In this document: in pieces, positions 43,909 to 53,314 of the stretch
How positions within the stretch are numbered: position 1 is the first letter of the stretch
Layout: each line of letters starts with the position of its first letter
From: JANQJA01 sp040880285
GTDB taxonomy: Bacteria > Pseudomonadota > Gammaproteobacteria > Pseudomonadales > Azotimanducaceae
NCBI GenBank assembly: GCA_040880285.1
Contig: JBBDIT010000086.1
Coordinates: 1 to 57,029 of the forward strand
Length of the DNA: 57,029 nucleotides
Reading direction: 5' to 3'
Translations under genes and position numbers: made by a program
Notes under the pieces: model-generated
The model's database searches: none
What the model was told of the DNA's origin: nothing
The model's input: the letters and a program-made list of their open reading frames with translations, nothing else

Positions 43909-44495
43909 GGATTCCCCAACCGCAGACTTTGCACCCGCGCATCAACAGAAAGACCCTGATGGCTTATCAACAACACCAGACCACCACGATGCAATTGGGC
44001 TTTGATCAGCTCTTCGAGCTGCGCAACGCCATCGACGTCAATTGAACTGAAAGGCTCATCGAGTAGCCAGGCGGGACTTTCCAACAAGCACAAGCGCGCA
44101 AGATTGACTCGCTTACGTTGACCCTGCGACATGGCACCGCAAGTCACCTGTTCATAACCAGCGAGACCGACTTGCGCCAGCGCCTGGTCAATGCGGTCAT
44201 CATCACAAGTCGCTTCATACAGGCTTGCCAGCCAACGCAAATTCTCCCTTGCGGTAAGCTGGTCTTTAACGCCAGGACGATGACCCACATAGAGGGGATA
44301 GTCCGGCAGGTCCCAGAGCACTTCACCCGTATAGTCCAGATAGAGCCCGCACAGGATACGCAGCAGCGTGGTCTTGCCAGTACCGTTACTACCCTCGACC
44401 CGTAGCATTTCACCCGGCGAGACTGAAAACGAAATATCCTCGAACAAAACGCGGCCGTTGCGCTCGCAGCACAGTTCCCTGGTTTGCAACATCAC
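43905..44495 (-). CDS. ccmA: CcmA, ATPase of the heme-exporter complex
   Basis: 196 aa, short ABC ATPase. Walker A GSNGTGKT, signature MSQGQRKRVNLARL, Walker B AWLLDEPFSSID and a switch His (LISHQG). First gene of the ccm operon. Its promoter should be in the ~145-bp gap to the divergent hydrolase gene, but no convincing -35/-10 pair stands out. Confidence 0.94.
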   Translation of the reverse strand: MMLQTRELCCERNGRVLFEDISFSVSPGEMLRVEGSNGTGKTTLLRILCGLYLDYTGEVLWDLPDYPLYVGHRPGVKDQLTARENLRWLASLYEATCDDDRIDQALAQVGLAGYEQVTCGAMSQGQRKRVNLARLCLLESPAWLLDEPFSSIDVDGVAQLEELIKAQLHRGGLVLLISHQGLSVDARVQSLRLGNP

Positions 44496-44639
44496 CTGTT
44501 CCCCGGACGAAAACGGGGATTATAACGAAACCTCACGACAAATGACCGAAGAGGTTGTCACCTTGGCTTCAGCGTCCCGCGAAAGCAGTTCCGTGGTACA
44601 TTGGGCCCTGATCCTGTTCAGGTTTTTGTTGTTGAAGCC

Positions 44640-45626
44640 ATGAGTGCTGTCTCGATTTTTCTTGTTATCGTTTTTCTCGTCGTGGCCGGTGCCGCGTTGC
44701 TATTGCTGCTCGGTCCCGGACCAAAGCTGGATGACCGCTGGCCCGATGTCAGCATACCCGTGCCTGACAATCTGGATGATCTGTCAGCGTGGCTCAACGC
44801 CAGGGAAGCTGCCGTGCCTGGATTGATTGACGGCGCCGGCGCGTGTATTTCGTTTGCCAATCCCGACAACCCGCAGCCGACAGCCCTGTGTTTCATCTAT
44901 ATACACGGCTTTTCCGCGACCTGGCCCGAAACGGCTCCAGTCACCGAAAGACTGGCCAAACGCTTTGATGCCAATGTATTGCAGGCCAGGTTAGCCGGGC
45001 ATGGTACGGAACCACATACGATGGTCACGCCAGCGGAAAACTGGCTCAAATCCATGGCAGAGACCTGGGAGATTGCGAGCCAACTTGGCCACAAGGTTGT
45101 AATTGTTGCAACTTCAACCGGCGCCCCTCTGTCGATCTGGCTGGCAAGTCAGGAGCAGGTTGAAAACAGAATTCATGCCCTTTTGTTCATGTCGCCCAAT
45201 TTCAAAATTCAAAGCCGGTTTGATTTCCTGCTGACCGCCCCTCTGTCCCGTTACTGGATTCATCACCTACTGGGACGTCAGCGGTCCTGGGTACCGGTAA
45301 ACGACGCCCAGGCAAAATATTGGACTTATCAATACTCGACGCTGGCATTAATTGAGATGCAAAAAGCGGTCGACTGGGTTAAACGTCAGCAACTGGGGAA
45401 GATGCGAACACCACTTGCGGTGATGTACATGAAAAATGATCCTACCATCAGCCCGCAGGCCGCCATGCGAAAGTTCGTCCACTGGGGTAGTACTCACAAA
45501 CGCCTGATCCCGGTTGAAATCGACGGCGATGCGCCGGACCACGTCTTTTGTGGTGATATTGTCGGCCCTCACCGGACTGACTGGGTGGTCGATCAGTTCA
45601 CCCGTTTTCTTCGCGAATGTACCTGA
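44640..45626 (+). CDS. Membrane-anchored alpha/beta hydrolase (lipase-like)
   Basis: 328 aa from ATG 44640. One N-terminal hydrophobic segment (SIFLVIVFLVVAGAALLLLLG) is probably an anchor. The hydrolase core has the oxyanion segment IYIHGFSATWPE and nucleophile elbow VATSTGAP (Ser in A-x-S-x-G). An Asp (MKNDPTISP) and a His (DGDAPDHVFCGD) complete the triad. It resembles monoacylglycerol-lipase-like or carboxylesterase-like proteins of Gram-negative bacteria. Substrate unknown. A longer frame starts at 44601 but begins before the anchor. Confidence 0.82.
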   Translation: MSAVSIFLVIVFLVVAGAALLLLLGPGPKLDDRWPDVSIPVPDNLDDLSAWLNAREAAVPGLIDGAGACISFANPDNPQPTALCFIYIHGFSATWPETAPVTERLAKRFDANVLQARLAGHGTEPHTMVTPAENWLKSMAETWEIASQLGHKVVIVATSTGAPLSIWLASQEQVENRIHALLFMSPNFKIQSRFDFLLTAPLSRYWIHHLLGRQRSWVPVNDAQAKYWTYQYSTLALIEMQKAVDWVKRQQLGKMRTPLAVMYMKNDPTISPQAAMRKFVHWGSTHKRLIPVEIDGDAPDHVFCGDIVGPHRTDWVVDQFTRFLRECT

Positions 45627-45633
45627 CTGGTAC

Positions 45634-45665
45634 CGAACCCTGGCCAACGCCGCCGCCAGGGTTCG
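45634..45665 (+). terminator. Strong hairpin after the hydrolase gene
   Basis: Perfect 11-bp arms CGAACCCTGGC / GCCAGGGTTCG around a 10-base loop, starting 7 bases after the stop codon. The right arm is not followed by a T-run, so it is either a Rho-independent terminator of weak class or a stabilising structure. The next gene is transcribed in the same direction. Confidence 0.55.
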
Positions 45666-45731
45666 TTCACATCGTCGTTACAGAAAAACACCTGCGAATA
45701 TGTTAAACATTCGAGCTGGCTCTCAATCGCT

Positions 45732-48700
45732 GTGTTAATCGTGCGACCGCGACCTGACGTATTGAAAATTGTCTTGTTTTTACTAGCGTTGGCGTATGCG
45801 AGCCAGCTTCCGGCCGCCGTCATTTCCCGAACGATTACCATCGACGGAGACATCAGCGACTGGACGAACGAGCCTGATATCACTACGAACCCGGGTCAGT
45901 TTTCACTGGACGGGGACGGCTCCACTTGCCCCGACTCAGACGACCGTGACGCCTGGTCGGGTGGTGACGTGGGATCAGGCACCTGCGATGGTATACAAAG
46001 TGTTGGTCGCGACCTGCGCTCCTTCGCTTTTACCTATGATGACAACAATATCTATCTGTTGGTCACACGTTTTGACAGTTCCACCAACATAACCGATTGG
46101 TGGTTCTACATCGACGTCAACAATAACGGGGTAATGGAAACCAGTGACCTGTTGTTCCGGGTCAATTGGCAGGGCTCAAACCAGACTACAAACCGGGAAA
46201 TCTGGGCCTATACACCCGCGACACCGGAGGGGGATCTGCTGGTCAACCCCAACCCACCCGGGACCGCAGACGGCTACGATATGCCGGGCACCATTAGCAA
46301 TCGCCAGATCCTGTCCAGCACGACCGGCGGCTCGGCGACCGGCCTGGAGATGGAAACATTTATCCCCTGGTCGACCATCTGCGGCATTGGTTGCGAGCCC
46401 CAGTCAGTGAGTTTCCACATATCCTCATCCAACGGCACCAACCTGCCCGACAATGTCGCCGACAATATGGATGGCCCTGGTAGTGGTGAAGGGGGTGGTG
46501 GCGCTATTGTCATTCTCGATCTCTCTGTCACCAAAACCGCAAGCATCAGCCAGATCGTTGGTGGTGGCGGCAATTTTACTTACACCATTACCGTTGCAAA
46601 CGAGGGTGGTGGTGATGCGACCGGCGTGTCCATTACCGACCTTTTGCCCGCCGGCATAAACTACATCAGCGACGATGCCACGAGTACCGGCACTACCTAT
46701 GACGAGGTTACTGGACTCTGGGATATAGTGGCGCTCGCTGATAGTGACAGCGTGACATTGAACCTTACCGTTTTACCCGACGTGGTAGAGTCGGACACCA
46801 TGATCGGGAATACGGCAGACAGCCTTACACTGAATGAATCAGACACTGACAGCGGCAACAATTCAGACAGCGTCGATGTGCTCATCACGCCCTCGCCAGA
46901 CCTGACGATCTCGAAGAGTCATACAGGGGATTTTACCGTTGGCCTGAACGAATCCTATCTGATCGAAGTCACCAATGCTGGCGCTGGTGACCACCCGGGG
47001 ACTTTAACGGTGACCGACACATTGGCAACGGGTCTTACCTATGTATCGGGGACCGGTCTTAACTGGAACTGTAGCGCGAGCGGGCAGGATGTGACCTGCG
47101 CCTACCCGGAACCGTTACTTTCGAGTGACACCACTCCAGCCTTGACCCTGACAGTGAACGTCGGCGCCGGGGCCATCGGCTCATTCAGCAATGTTGCGGC
47201 GGTCACCGCGGCCGATTTTGAAGACAATACCGCGAATAATGAAGCGTCCGATCCGACAACCGTCGTTGCGGCCGGCAATTTGATGTGCCTGGCGGTGAGT
47301 GATGATGCGGCAACGCTGGGTCTTTATGAAATCGATACCGGAACATTTTCATCCACCGGCAGCGTCGCCACCTCGACGGGCGGCATTACCCAGATCGCCT
47401 ACAATTGTGCCAACGGAAAACTTTATGGAATACGCGCCGGCAACCAGTTCGGTCTCATCAATGAGGCCACCGGCAACTTTACCGATATCGGCACTGGAAT
47501 CACCGGCGTTACCACGGTTACCGGGTTGTCTTATGACGCTGTTACCGGTGGTCTCTATGGCGTTCGCAATCCCGGTGGCGGCAACGATCATTGGTTCCAG
47601 ATGGACGTGACAACGGGTGACCTGGTCCCGGATGCGTTTGGTGAGGGCAATGACTTCCTTCAGATCAAGGTCCCTAACGCACTCGATCTTGCATTTGATT
47701 CCGTCACCGGTGAGCTACTGGTGATTGACGATGGCGGTGGCAGCTTCAGCAACGATCAGATCGTCTCGGTCGATACATCGAACGGTAGCGGTACCGATCG
47801 TGCCAACGACCTTGCACCGGTCACCGACATGATCGGCCTTGCATCAGATAATGCCGGTACCGGTGCACTTCTGGGTGCAGACAGCACCAACGGTATTTAC
47901 TTCATCGACAATACCGGAGCAATTGGCGCAAGTGGTAACATCACCGGGATCAGCAACACGTATGGCTTCGACTGCAAATTTGGCTGTTCGGCGAGGCTCC
48001 TTGATATAGCGGTCGCAAAAACCGTGGATGACAGTACGCCACTTGTGGGTGATAGTGTCACTTTCACGCTTACGGTCACGAATAATGGACCGGCACCTGC
48101 AACCACATTAAAGATTGAAGATGTCTTGCATCCTGATCTGGTATTTGATTCGGCGAGCCCTTCCACCGGCACCTTTGATGAGGCAACCGGTCTGTGGTGG
48201 ATCGGCACGCTGGCCAATGGCGGCAGCGCGACCCTGACCATCACGGTCGAGGTGAGTGGCCCGGTTAACGTTCCCATCGACAATACGGCATCACTGCTAT
48301 TTGTGACGCAGCTGGATACCGATTCGAACAACAACTCGACCACGATCCAGGTCACGCCTGTCCAATCCAACCTCAGTACTTCGACCAAGACTGTGGTCGA
48401 TCTCAATGGCGGCCAACCCAACCTGGGCGATAAGTTGCGATATACCATCAACCTGATTGAATCTGAAGGCACGCCCGCGTCCGGTGTCACCGTCATCGAC
48501 CAGACACCTCCATTTACCAGCGCATTGACCGTGGTCAGCATCCCGGCAGGTGCAACTGATGTTTCCGGCGTCAACGCCAATGATCTCGAAATTACCGATA
48601 TTAACGTGCCGGCATTCGGCACCGAACAAGTCGTATTTGATGTTTCAATCGGCGCGTCCGAAGAGGCCGGGTCGGTGATCTCCAATACCGTCCAGATCAC

Positions 48701-50072
48701 CAACGGCAACGGTGTATCGCCCGCGCCTGACCCGGCGGCCCCGGACGTAACCATCGTCAAAAATGCTGAAACCAAGATCCTGTATGCAGGACCGGTTGGC
48801 GGCGAGTCGCTGGGGGGCGTTGACTTCCCAACGACTGCTCTCGGTCGGATTGCCTTTACGTCAACGACGGGAGTTTCCATTGATGGTGGCGGCGCATCCC
48901 AGACTTTTACCCAGCATCCGCCATTTTACTCAGCAGTCACGCTGGATGGCACCACCAGCCCCGGCGGGGTCAGTTTTACCTTCGAACTGGTGTTGTCGAG
49001 GGCAACCGCTGGCCCCAACCGTACCGTCGACGTACAACTGGGCTACCAGGCCAGTTGTGCCGGGGGTATTACCCCGATTGGCAATAGCGGTGATACCACC
49101 GTCTTATCCGGCGAGACAGGGCCCACCGCTTATACCCTGAGTTTCAATCTGACCGGTGATGTCACAGTACCAACGGATGCCTGCATGACCATGACGGTAA
49201 CTAACAATACGACCCAGGCGTCGCGAAATATCCTGGTCCACCCCACCGCGGCCGGTGAGCACTCACGAGTCATCCTGCCGGTGTTTAATTTTATCAACGT
49301 CGACTCGGTTTCCTTTCACAATACTTTGTCGGATGCACAAAACGGCACGGCTCCGCTGAACGGCATGGATTATGGGGAGGACCTTTATCTGCGCTCGGTG
49401 GTCAGCGACCCGTTCGGCGACTATGACATCACCGATGTCGAGATGACATTGCGGGATCCCAACAGCGACCTGATCTTCGCTGAACTGGATCTGATCACGA
49501 ACAGCGAATACCTGCCGGTTACCGATGACACCCGCCTATTTATCAATGGACCCATCACCCGCGATGACCAGGTTGCAGCCGGCGCCGCGCCGGGCATTTG
49601 GGACGCGTTCGTACAGGCTACCGAGGGTCTGGAGGGCCTCGTTGAAGACATTGACGTGGGCTCACTGACTGTGACTTTGAAGCTTGCGAATCTGGAGGTG
49701 AATAGATCAACTTTCAATGAACTGGATGACCCGATCACCGAAACGGCCAGCGGCGCGATTATTCGCTACGTTATCGAAGTGACCAACACGGGTCCCGGCA
49801 AGGCCTACAATGTTGATCTTGAAGACTCGATCAGCAATCTCTCTGCCATTGATATTGATGGTATTACCTTTTCGCCCGGTACCACCTCGCTCTCAATCGC
49901 AACGGAAACCTATTACGATGACACCCTGACCCCGATATCACCCCTTGTCTCTGGCGGGGATGGTGCCGCCGCAGGCTACGACGGTCGGGTTGCCGAGTGG
50001 TTCCTTACCTTTGATGGTGTCATGGGCGTGGGAGAGACTTATTCGGTAACCTATGACGTTATCGTTGATTAG
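45732..50072 (+). CDS. Giant exported DUF11-repeat surface protein
   Basis: 1446 aa from a GTG start (a second GTG lies 3 codons on). Signal peptide VLFLLALAYASQLPAA. An N-terminal beta domain with TIDGDISDW (CBM9-like, ~30-255) is followed by DUF11 repeats at ~263-385, ~390-510, ~756-875, ~879-1010 and ~1319-1446, each with the LxxxKTxxx...YTIxVxNxGxxxA pattern. A propeller-like segment at ~516-750 (LYEIDTGTF, GKLYGIRAG) resembles DUF4394/DUF6923-type blades. No sortase, LPXTG or type IX tail is visible and the protein ends inside a DUF11 domain, so the export route is unclear. Likely an adhesin or matrix component. Confidence 0.8.
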   Translation: MLIVRPRPDVLKIVLFLLALAYASQLPAAVISRTITIDGDISDWTNEPDITTNPGQFSLDGDGSTCPDSDDRDAWSGGDVGSGTCDGIQSVGRDLRSFAFTYDDNNIYLLVTRFDSSTNITDWWFYIDVNNNGVMETSDLLFRVNWQGSNQTTNREIWAYTPATPEGDLLVNPNPPGTADGYDMPGTISNRQILSSTTGGSATGLEMETFIPWSTICGIGCEPQSVSFHISSSNGTNLPDNVADNMDGPGSGEGGGGAIVILDLSVTKTASISQIVGGGGNFTYTITVANEGGGDATGVSITDLLPAGINYISDDATSTGTTYDEVTGLWDIVALADSDSVTLNLTVLPDVVESDTMIGNTADSLTLNESDTDSGNNSDSVDVLITPSPDLTISKSHTGDFTVGLNESYLIEVTNAGAGDHPGTLTVTDTLATGLTYVSGTGLNWNCSASGQDVTCAYPEPLLSSDTTPALTLTVNVGAGAIGSFSNVAAVTAADFEDNTANNEASDPTTVVAAGNLMCLAVSDDAATLGLYEIDTGTFSSTGSVATSTGGITQIAYNCANGKLYGIRAGNQFGLINEATGNFTDIGTGITGVTTVTGLSYDAVTGGLYGVRNPGGGNDHWFQMDVTTGDLVPDAFGEGNDFLQIKVPNALDLAFDSVTGELLVIDDGGGSFSNDQIVSVDTSNGSGTDRANDLAPVTDMIGLASDNAGTGALLGADSTNGIYFIDNTGAIGASGNITGISNTYGFDCKFGCSARLLDIAVAKTVDDSTPLVGDSVTFTLTVTNNGPAPATTLKIEDVLHPDLVFDSASPSTGTFDEATGLWWIGTLANGGSATLTITVEVSGPVNVPIDNTASLLFVTQLDTDSNNNSTTIQVTPVQSNLSTSTKTVVDLNGGQPNLGDKLRYTINLIESEGTPASGVTVIDQTPPFTSALTVVSIPAGATDVSGVNANDLEITDINVPAFGTEQVVFDVSIGASEEAGSVISNTVQITNGNGVSPAPDPAAPDVTIVKNAETKILYAGPVGGESLGGVDFPTTALGRIAFTSTTGVSIDGGGASQTFTQHPPFYSAVTLDGTTSPGGVSFTFELVLSRATAGPNRTVDVQLGYQASCAGGITPIGNSGDTTVLSGETGPTAYTLSFNLTGDVTVPTDACMTMTVTNNTTQASRNILVHPTAAGEHSRVILPVFNFINVDSVSFHNTLSDAQNGTAPLNGMDYGEDLYLRSVVSDPFGDYDITDVEMTLRDPNSDLIFAELDLITNSEYLPVTDDTRLFINGPITRDDQVAAGAAPGIWDAFVQATEGLEGLVEDIDVGSLTVTLKLANLEVNRSTFNELDDPITETASGAIIRYVIEVTNTGPGKAYNVDLEDSISNLSAIDIDGITFSPGTTSLSIATETYYDDTLTPISPLVSGGDGAAAGYDGRVAEWFLTFDGVMGVGETYSVTYDVIVD

Positions 50073-50198
50073 GCAGTCGGTCGCAACCAGGCCCGGGCCG
50101 GAGCGCCAAAGTGTGAACTAGATCAAGGATTTAAAACCTGTAAACTCGACAATACATCCATTATATTTTCCATAACGGATCAATTCCCGGACAGGACT

Positions 50199-50930
50199 AT
50201 GAGCGGAGTCGTTTACGCAATTGTGTTCACTGGAGGCATCGTCGATGGCTTCCAGCTCTTTTCGGTAAAGGCACACCTGTCCAAAATGCTCAAAGCCGAT
50301 GCCGACAAGATGGCGACGTTGTTTTCCGGCAAGCCCGTGGTGTTGAAACGTACTGCAGACAAGCAGGAGGCCATCCGCTATGGCACTGCACTCAAAAAAA
50401 TCGGCGCCGACGTTAAAATCAAAGCCGTCAAGCAACAAGCGCAAGCTGCCAGGCCCGCCGCCGGAAAACCCGGTACCGCGCCGGCCGCCGATACCAGTGG
50501 ACTCTCACTGGCGAAGATGGAAGGCAACATCGTCGAACCCAGGCCCCCTGTGCCTGCACCTCAAATAGACCTGTCTGCATTCCAACTGGCGGAAAATGAT
50601 GGTTCACCGCTCATACAGCCGTCCACCGACTTCATTGAACTCGATATTGACCTTTCCGGCTATACCGTAAGCGAGAATGATGGCTCGCCACTGGTAGAAC
50701 CCGATAATACACCGGTACCTGAAGTGGAAGCGCCGGATTTTGGCCTGGATGAACCGGGCGCGGTCCTCGAAACCCTGAAAGAAGAGAAACAAGAGGTCCA
50801 TCCTGACGTCTCAAACCTGTCGCTGGCGGAAGTGGGTTCAAACCTGGTGGATGAGACCGACAAGCCACTGGTACAACCGCCGAAACTACCAGACACCAGC
50901 AGTATTCAACTCGCGCCTCTTGATGCCTGA
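50199..50930 (+). CDS. Hypothetical protein with internal acidic repeats
   Basis: 243 aa, no signal peptide. Residues ~1-80 are a small alpha/beta domain (VYAIVFTGGIVDGFQLFSVKAHLSKM, LFSGKPVVLKRT, GTALKKIGADVKI), of a type found at the N terminus of uncharacterised gammaproteobacterial proteins. The rest is acidic and proline-rich with imperfect ~30-residue repeats: LSLAKMEGNIVEP, LSAFQLAENDGSPLIQP, LSGYTVSENDGSPLVEP, and LSLAEVGSNLV with DKPLVQP. I do not recognise a function. Its 3' end overlaps the convergent glycosyltransferase gene by 25 bases. Confidence 0.7.
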   Translation: MSGVVYAIVFTGGIVDGFQLFSVKAHLSKMLKADADKMATLFSGKPVVLKRTADKQEAIRYGTALKKIGADVKIKAVKQQAQAARPAAGKPGTAPAADTSGLSLAKMEGNIVEPRPPVPAPQIDLSAFQLAENDGSPLIQPSTDFIELDIDLSGYTVSENDGSPLVEPDNTPVPEVEAPDFGLDEPGAVLETLKEEKQEVHPDVSNLSLAEVGSNLVDETDKPLVQPPKLPDTSSIQLAPLDA

Positions 50931-51532
50931 TAGCGGGCAAGGTCCGCCGGGCGATCCACGTCCCACAGCAGCGGTAACAAGGCAAAATCGAGACGCTGCC
51001 TGTTAAAGGCGCGGCAGGTCTCGGCACAGACTGTATTGCTGCCCCAATCCATTCCGGCAAAAACCGCCCGGTTCGGCTCGCGTAGTCCGATCAAGCCATA
51101 CCCACCGTCTTCTGCCGGCCCGATCACCGCATCGTGAGACAAGAGGCGTTCGATCGCACGTTCCAGATATTCCGCATCCAGGCCAGGACAATCGGTACCG
51201 ATCAACACCCCACCATTGGCTGGCTGCTCGAAACCGTCAACAAACGCATTCGCCATGCGCTCACCGAGGTCAGTACCGCGTTGCGGCCAAAGTGACACCT
51301 GGTCTTTGAACTGCCGAAAGAAGTCATGATGGATGTCCGGCTCGCAAAACAGCGTGATCGGCGCGAGGCGCGAGGCGATGCTCTCGACAATGAGACGTTG
51401 CGCCAGCGCCTGATGTACCTGTGCCGCTTCTTGCGCGTTAAGCGGCGGCATCAGCCGTGTTTTCACCGCGCCGGCAACTGGCGCCTTACACAGAATCAGT
51501 ATTCGGGATTGAGGAAATTTGAAAGCCGTCAT
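50906..51532 (-). CDS. TIGR04282-family arsenosugar biosynthesis glycosyltransferase
   Basis: 208 aa from ATG 51532. Nucleotidyltransferase/GT-A type: LILCKAPVAGAVKTRLMP at the start, and IGTDCPGLD (metal-binding Asp) plus IGPAEDGGYGLIGLR. The neighbouring TIGR04283-type glycosyltransferase and ArsS give the usual three-gene arsenosugar set. The longer in-frame ATG at 51544 has no better ribosome binding site. Confidence 0.88.
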   Translation of the reverse strand: MTAFKFPQSRILILCKAPVAGAVKTRLMPPLNAQEAAQVHQALAQRLIVESIASRLAPITLFCEPDIHHDFFRQFKDQVSLWPQRGTDLGERMANAFVDGFEQPANGGVLIGTDCPGLDAEYLERAIERLLSHDAVIGPAEDGGYGLIGLREPNRAVFAGMDWGSNTVCAETCRAFNRQRLDFALLPLLWDVDRPADLARYQASRGAS

Positions 51533-51548
51533 AGGGCAAACCACGCTG

Positions 51549-51590
51549 CCGATGTTGGCTAGCTGATGATGATTAGCTGATATTGGTTAG
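51549..51590. repeat. Degenerate 14-bp tandem repeat between glycosyltransferase genes
   Basis: Three 14-bp units ending in TAG: CCGATGTTGGCTAG, CTGATGATGATTAG and CTGATATTGGTTAG. The last includes the first base pairs of the upstream gene's stop region, resembling the arrays at 20891 and 37421. Confidence 0.55.
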
Positions 51591-52252
51591 TAATAGCGAC
51601 GAGCCAGTGTCTCAGGACTGGCGCCAAGAAAATAGGCCAGGCGCAAATACCACATTAGCCACATCGTTGTGTAAATGCCTCGCTTCTTCCAACGCCGACT
51701 CGAGGTGACAACGCGGGCACGGGAGCAAAAAGGTGGGCTCCGGCGCTTCATGCGTTGGCTGAACTCGATATCCTCCATCAATGCAATGTCAGCGAAGCCG
51801 CCGGCTTCCTCAAATACTGGTTTGCGCACGAAGATGGCCTGGTCGCCGGTACAAATACCGGTGAGACGTGAACGCCAGTTCATCGCAAAGCTGATGACTC
51901 GCAACATCGGATGCGCCCCCGACAGCCGCACATCGAACCGGCCCCAGGCCCTATCCGAACCATAAAATGCTGCAAGCTCCGATCTGGCTTGCGCGGGCAA
52001 GCGTGTATCGGCGTGCAAAAATACCAGCAGATCACCACTGGCAAGGTGCGCACCGGCATTCATTTGCCGGCCCCGCCCCCTTTCAGCATGAGTCACCCGA
52101 CCACCCGCTCTTTCGGCGATCCCGGGCGTGCCGTCAGCGCTGCCGCCATCGACGATGATCACTTCAACGCCAGAAGGCAGCGCGGCGATTCCGCATTCGA
52201 TGGTTTTCGCCTCATTCAACACCGGCAGTATGATTGAAATCGTCGGTTCCAT
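51587..52252 (-). CDS. TIGR04283-family arsenosugar biosynthesis glycosyltransferase
   Basis: 221 aa family-2 glycosyltransferase. ISIILPVLNEA and VDGGSADGT at the N terminus, FLHADTRLP (metal-binding HAD), then FDVRLSG and GDQAIFVRKPVFEEAGGF and MEDIEFSQRMKR as in the TIGR04283 family. The C-terminal helix region is WYLRLAYFLGASPETLARRYY, also typical. It lies between ArsS and the TIGR04282 enzyme. Confidence 0.9.
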   Translation of the reverse strand: MEPTISIILPVLNEAKTIECGIAALPSGVEVIIVDGGSADGTPGIAERAGGRVTHAERGRGRQMNAGAHLASGDLLVFLHADTRLPAQARSELAAFYGSDRAWGRFDVRLSGAHPMLRVISFAMNWRSRLTGICTGDQAIFVRKPVFEEAGGFADIALMEDIEFSQRMKRRSPPFCSRARVVTSSRRWKKRGIYTTMWLMWYLRLAYFLGASPETLARRYY

Positions 52253-52282
52253 AGGTTCCAGATTGACCTGCCTGTCGATGCA

Positions 52283-53245
52283 TTAAGATAAGGCGCCACC
52301 GCAACTGCTCCCCTGCCCGGCAGTACAGCCATAACAGTGCTCGCCGATTGCGATTCCACGCCCCTCGACACTTTCTTCCATAAGGTCCATCAGGTGCGGC
52401 CGCTGCTTATCCGATGTAACGAGTGGCAAATCCAGCATCTGGTTAAAGTCACAATCATAGACATAACCCCGATAGTCGACGCTAAGCAGATTGCGGCACA
52501 TGACGGTTTCGAGATTCGGGGCACTGAAAGAACCCCGCAACAGCTTCATATAATCCACATACTGGCCCTTTGCCAGAAGCCTGGCGCCAAATCTTGAAAT
52601 CGGCATGTTGGCAAGCGCATACAGCTCATTAAAGGCAATACCGTGATCGCGCCACAGCTCGCGTTTGTAATCGGCCTCAAGGCCCGCCTGTGACGGTGGC
52701 AAAATCGGTTCATCCGGATTGTAGACCAGGTTCAGCACCAGCCCCGTGCCTGGCTTGCCGTAACCGACCGCGTTCAATTTCCTGAGCCCATTGATGCTGT
52801 TTCGATAGACCCCTTTACCGCGTTGTTTGTCGACATTCTGTTCCTGATAACACGGCAGTGATGCCACGATCACCATCTCATTTTCTGCGTAGTAGGCCGG
52901 TAGATATTCATATCCCGGCTCTTCTATGATGGTCGGATTACAGCGGTCCATCAGCGTCACACCAAGTGCCCGCGCACCGGCAACGAGATCCTTGAAGTGT
53001 GGATTCATTTCCGGCGAACCGCCGGTCATATCCAGCAGTGGAATCTGGTGCTTATCGAGGAAGGCGAGAACCAGCTCGATCGTCTCACGGTCCATCAGCT
53101 CCGTTCGCCTGGGTCCTGCATTGACATGGCAATGGGTACAACTCAGGTTACACAAATAACCCAGATTCACCTGTAACGTCGTGAGCTTGCGCCGGGTAAT
53201 CCGGGGGAAATCAGTCTCAAGTAGCAGCGGCCTTGTATCTTGCAT
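52283..53245 (-). CDS. arsS: ArsS, arsenosugar biosynthesis radical SAM protein
   Basis: 320 aa. Radical SAM cluster C32-x3-C36-x2-C39 (CNLSCTHC), with HVNAGP following as in the selenocysteine-free ArsS family. The C-terminal Cys-rich tail GEHCYGCTAGQGSSCGGA carries extra cluster ligands. ArsS converts methylated arsenic with SAM's adenosyl group to 5'-deoxy-5'-dimethylarsinoyl-adenosine, the arsenosugar precursor. Its usual partner ArsM (methyltransferase) is not in the window. Confidence 0.92.
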   Translation of the reverse strand: MQDTRPLLLETDFPRITRRKLTTLQVNLGYLCNLSCTHCHVNAGPRRTELMDRETIELVLAFLDKHQIPLLDMTGGSPEMNPHFKDLVAGARALGVTLMDRCNPTIIEEPGYEYLPAYYAENEMVIVASLPCYQEQNVDKQRGKGVYRNSINGLRKLNAVGYGKPGTGLVLNLVYNPDEPILPPSQAGLEADYKRELWRDHGIAFNELYALANMPISRFGARLLAKGQYVDYMKLLRGSFSAPNLETVMCRNLLSVDYRGYVYDCDFNQMLDLPLVTSDKQRPHLMDLMEESVEGRGIAIGEHCYGCTAGQGSSCGGALS

Positions 53246-53314
53246 CAGGGATCAGTACCAGAATTTCAGTTTGATTAGTGACTCAGACTCATGACATCGC
53301 CATTTGTTACCGGG

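Noticed and set aside
47897..48880. 327-codon minus-strand frame inside the DUF11 gene
   Set aside because: Antisense of repetitive Thr/Asp-rich sequence, which naturally opens long shadow frames; no domain features.
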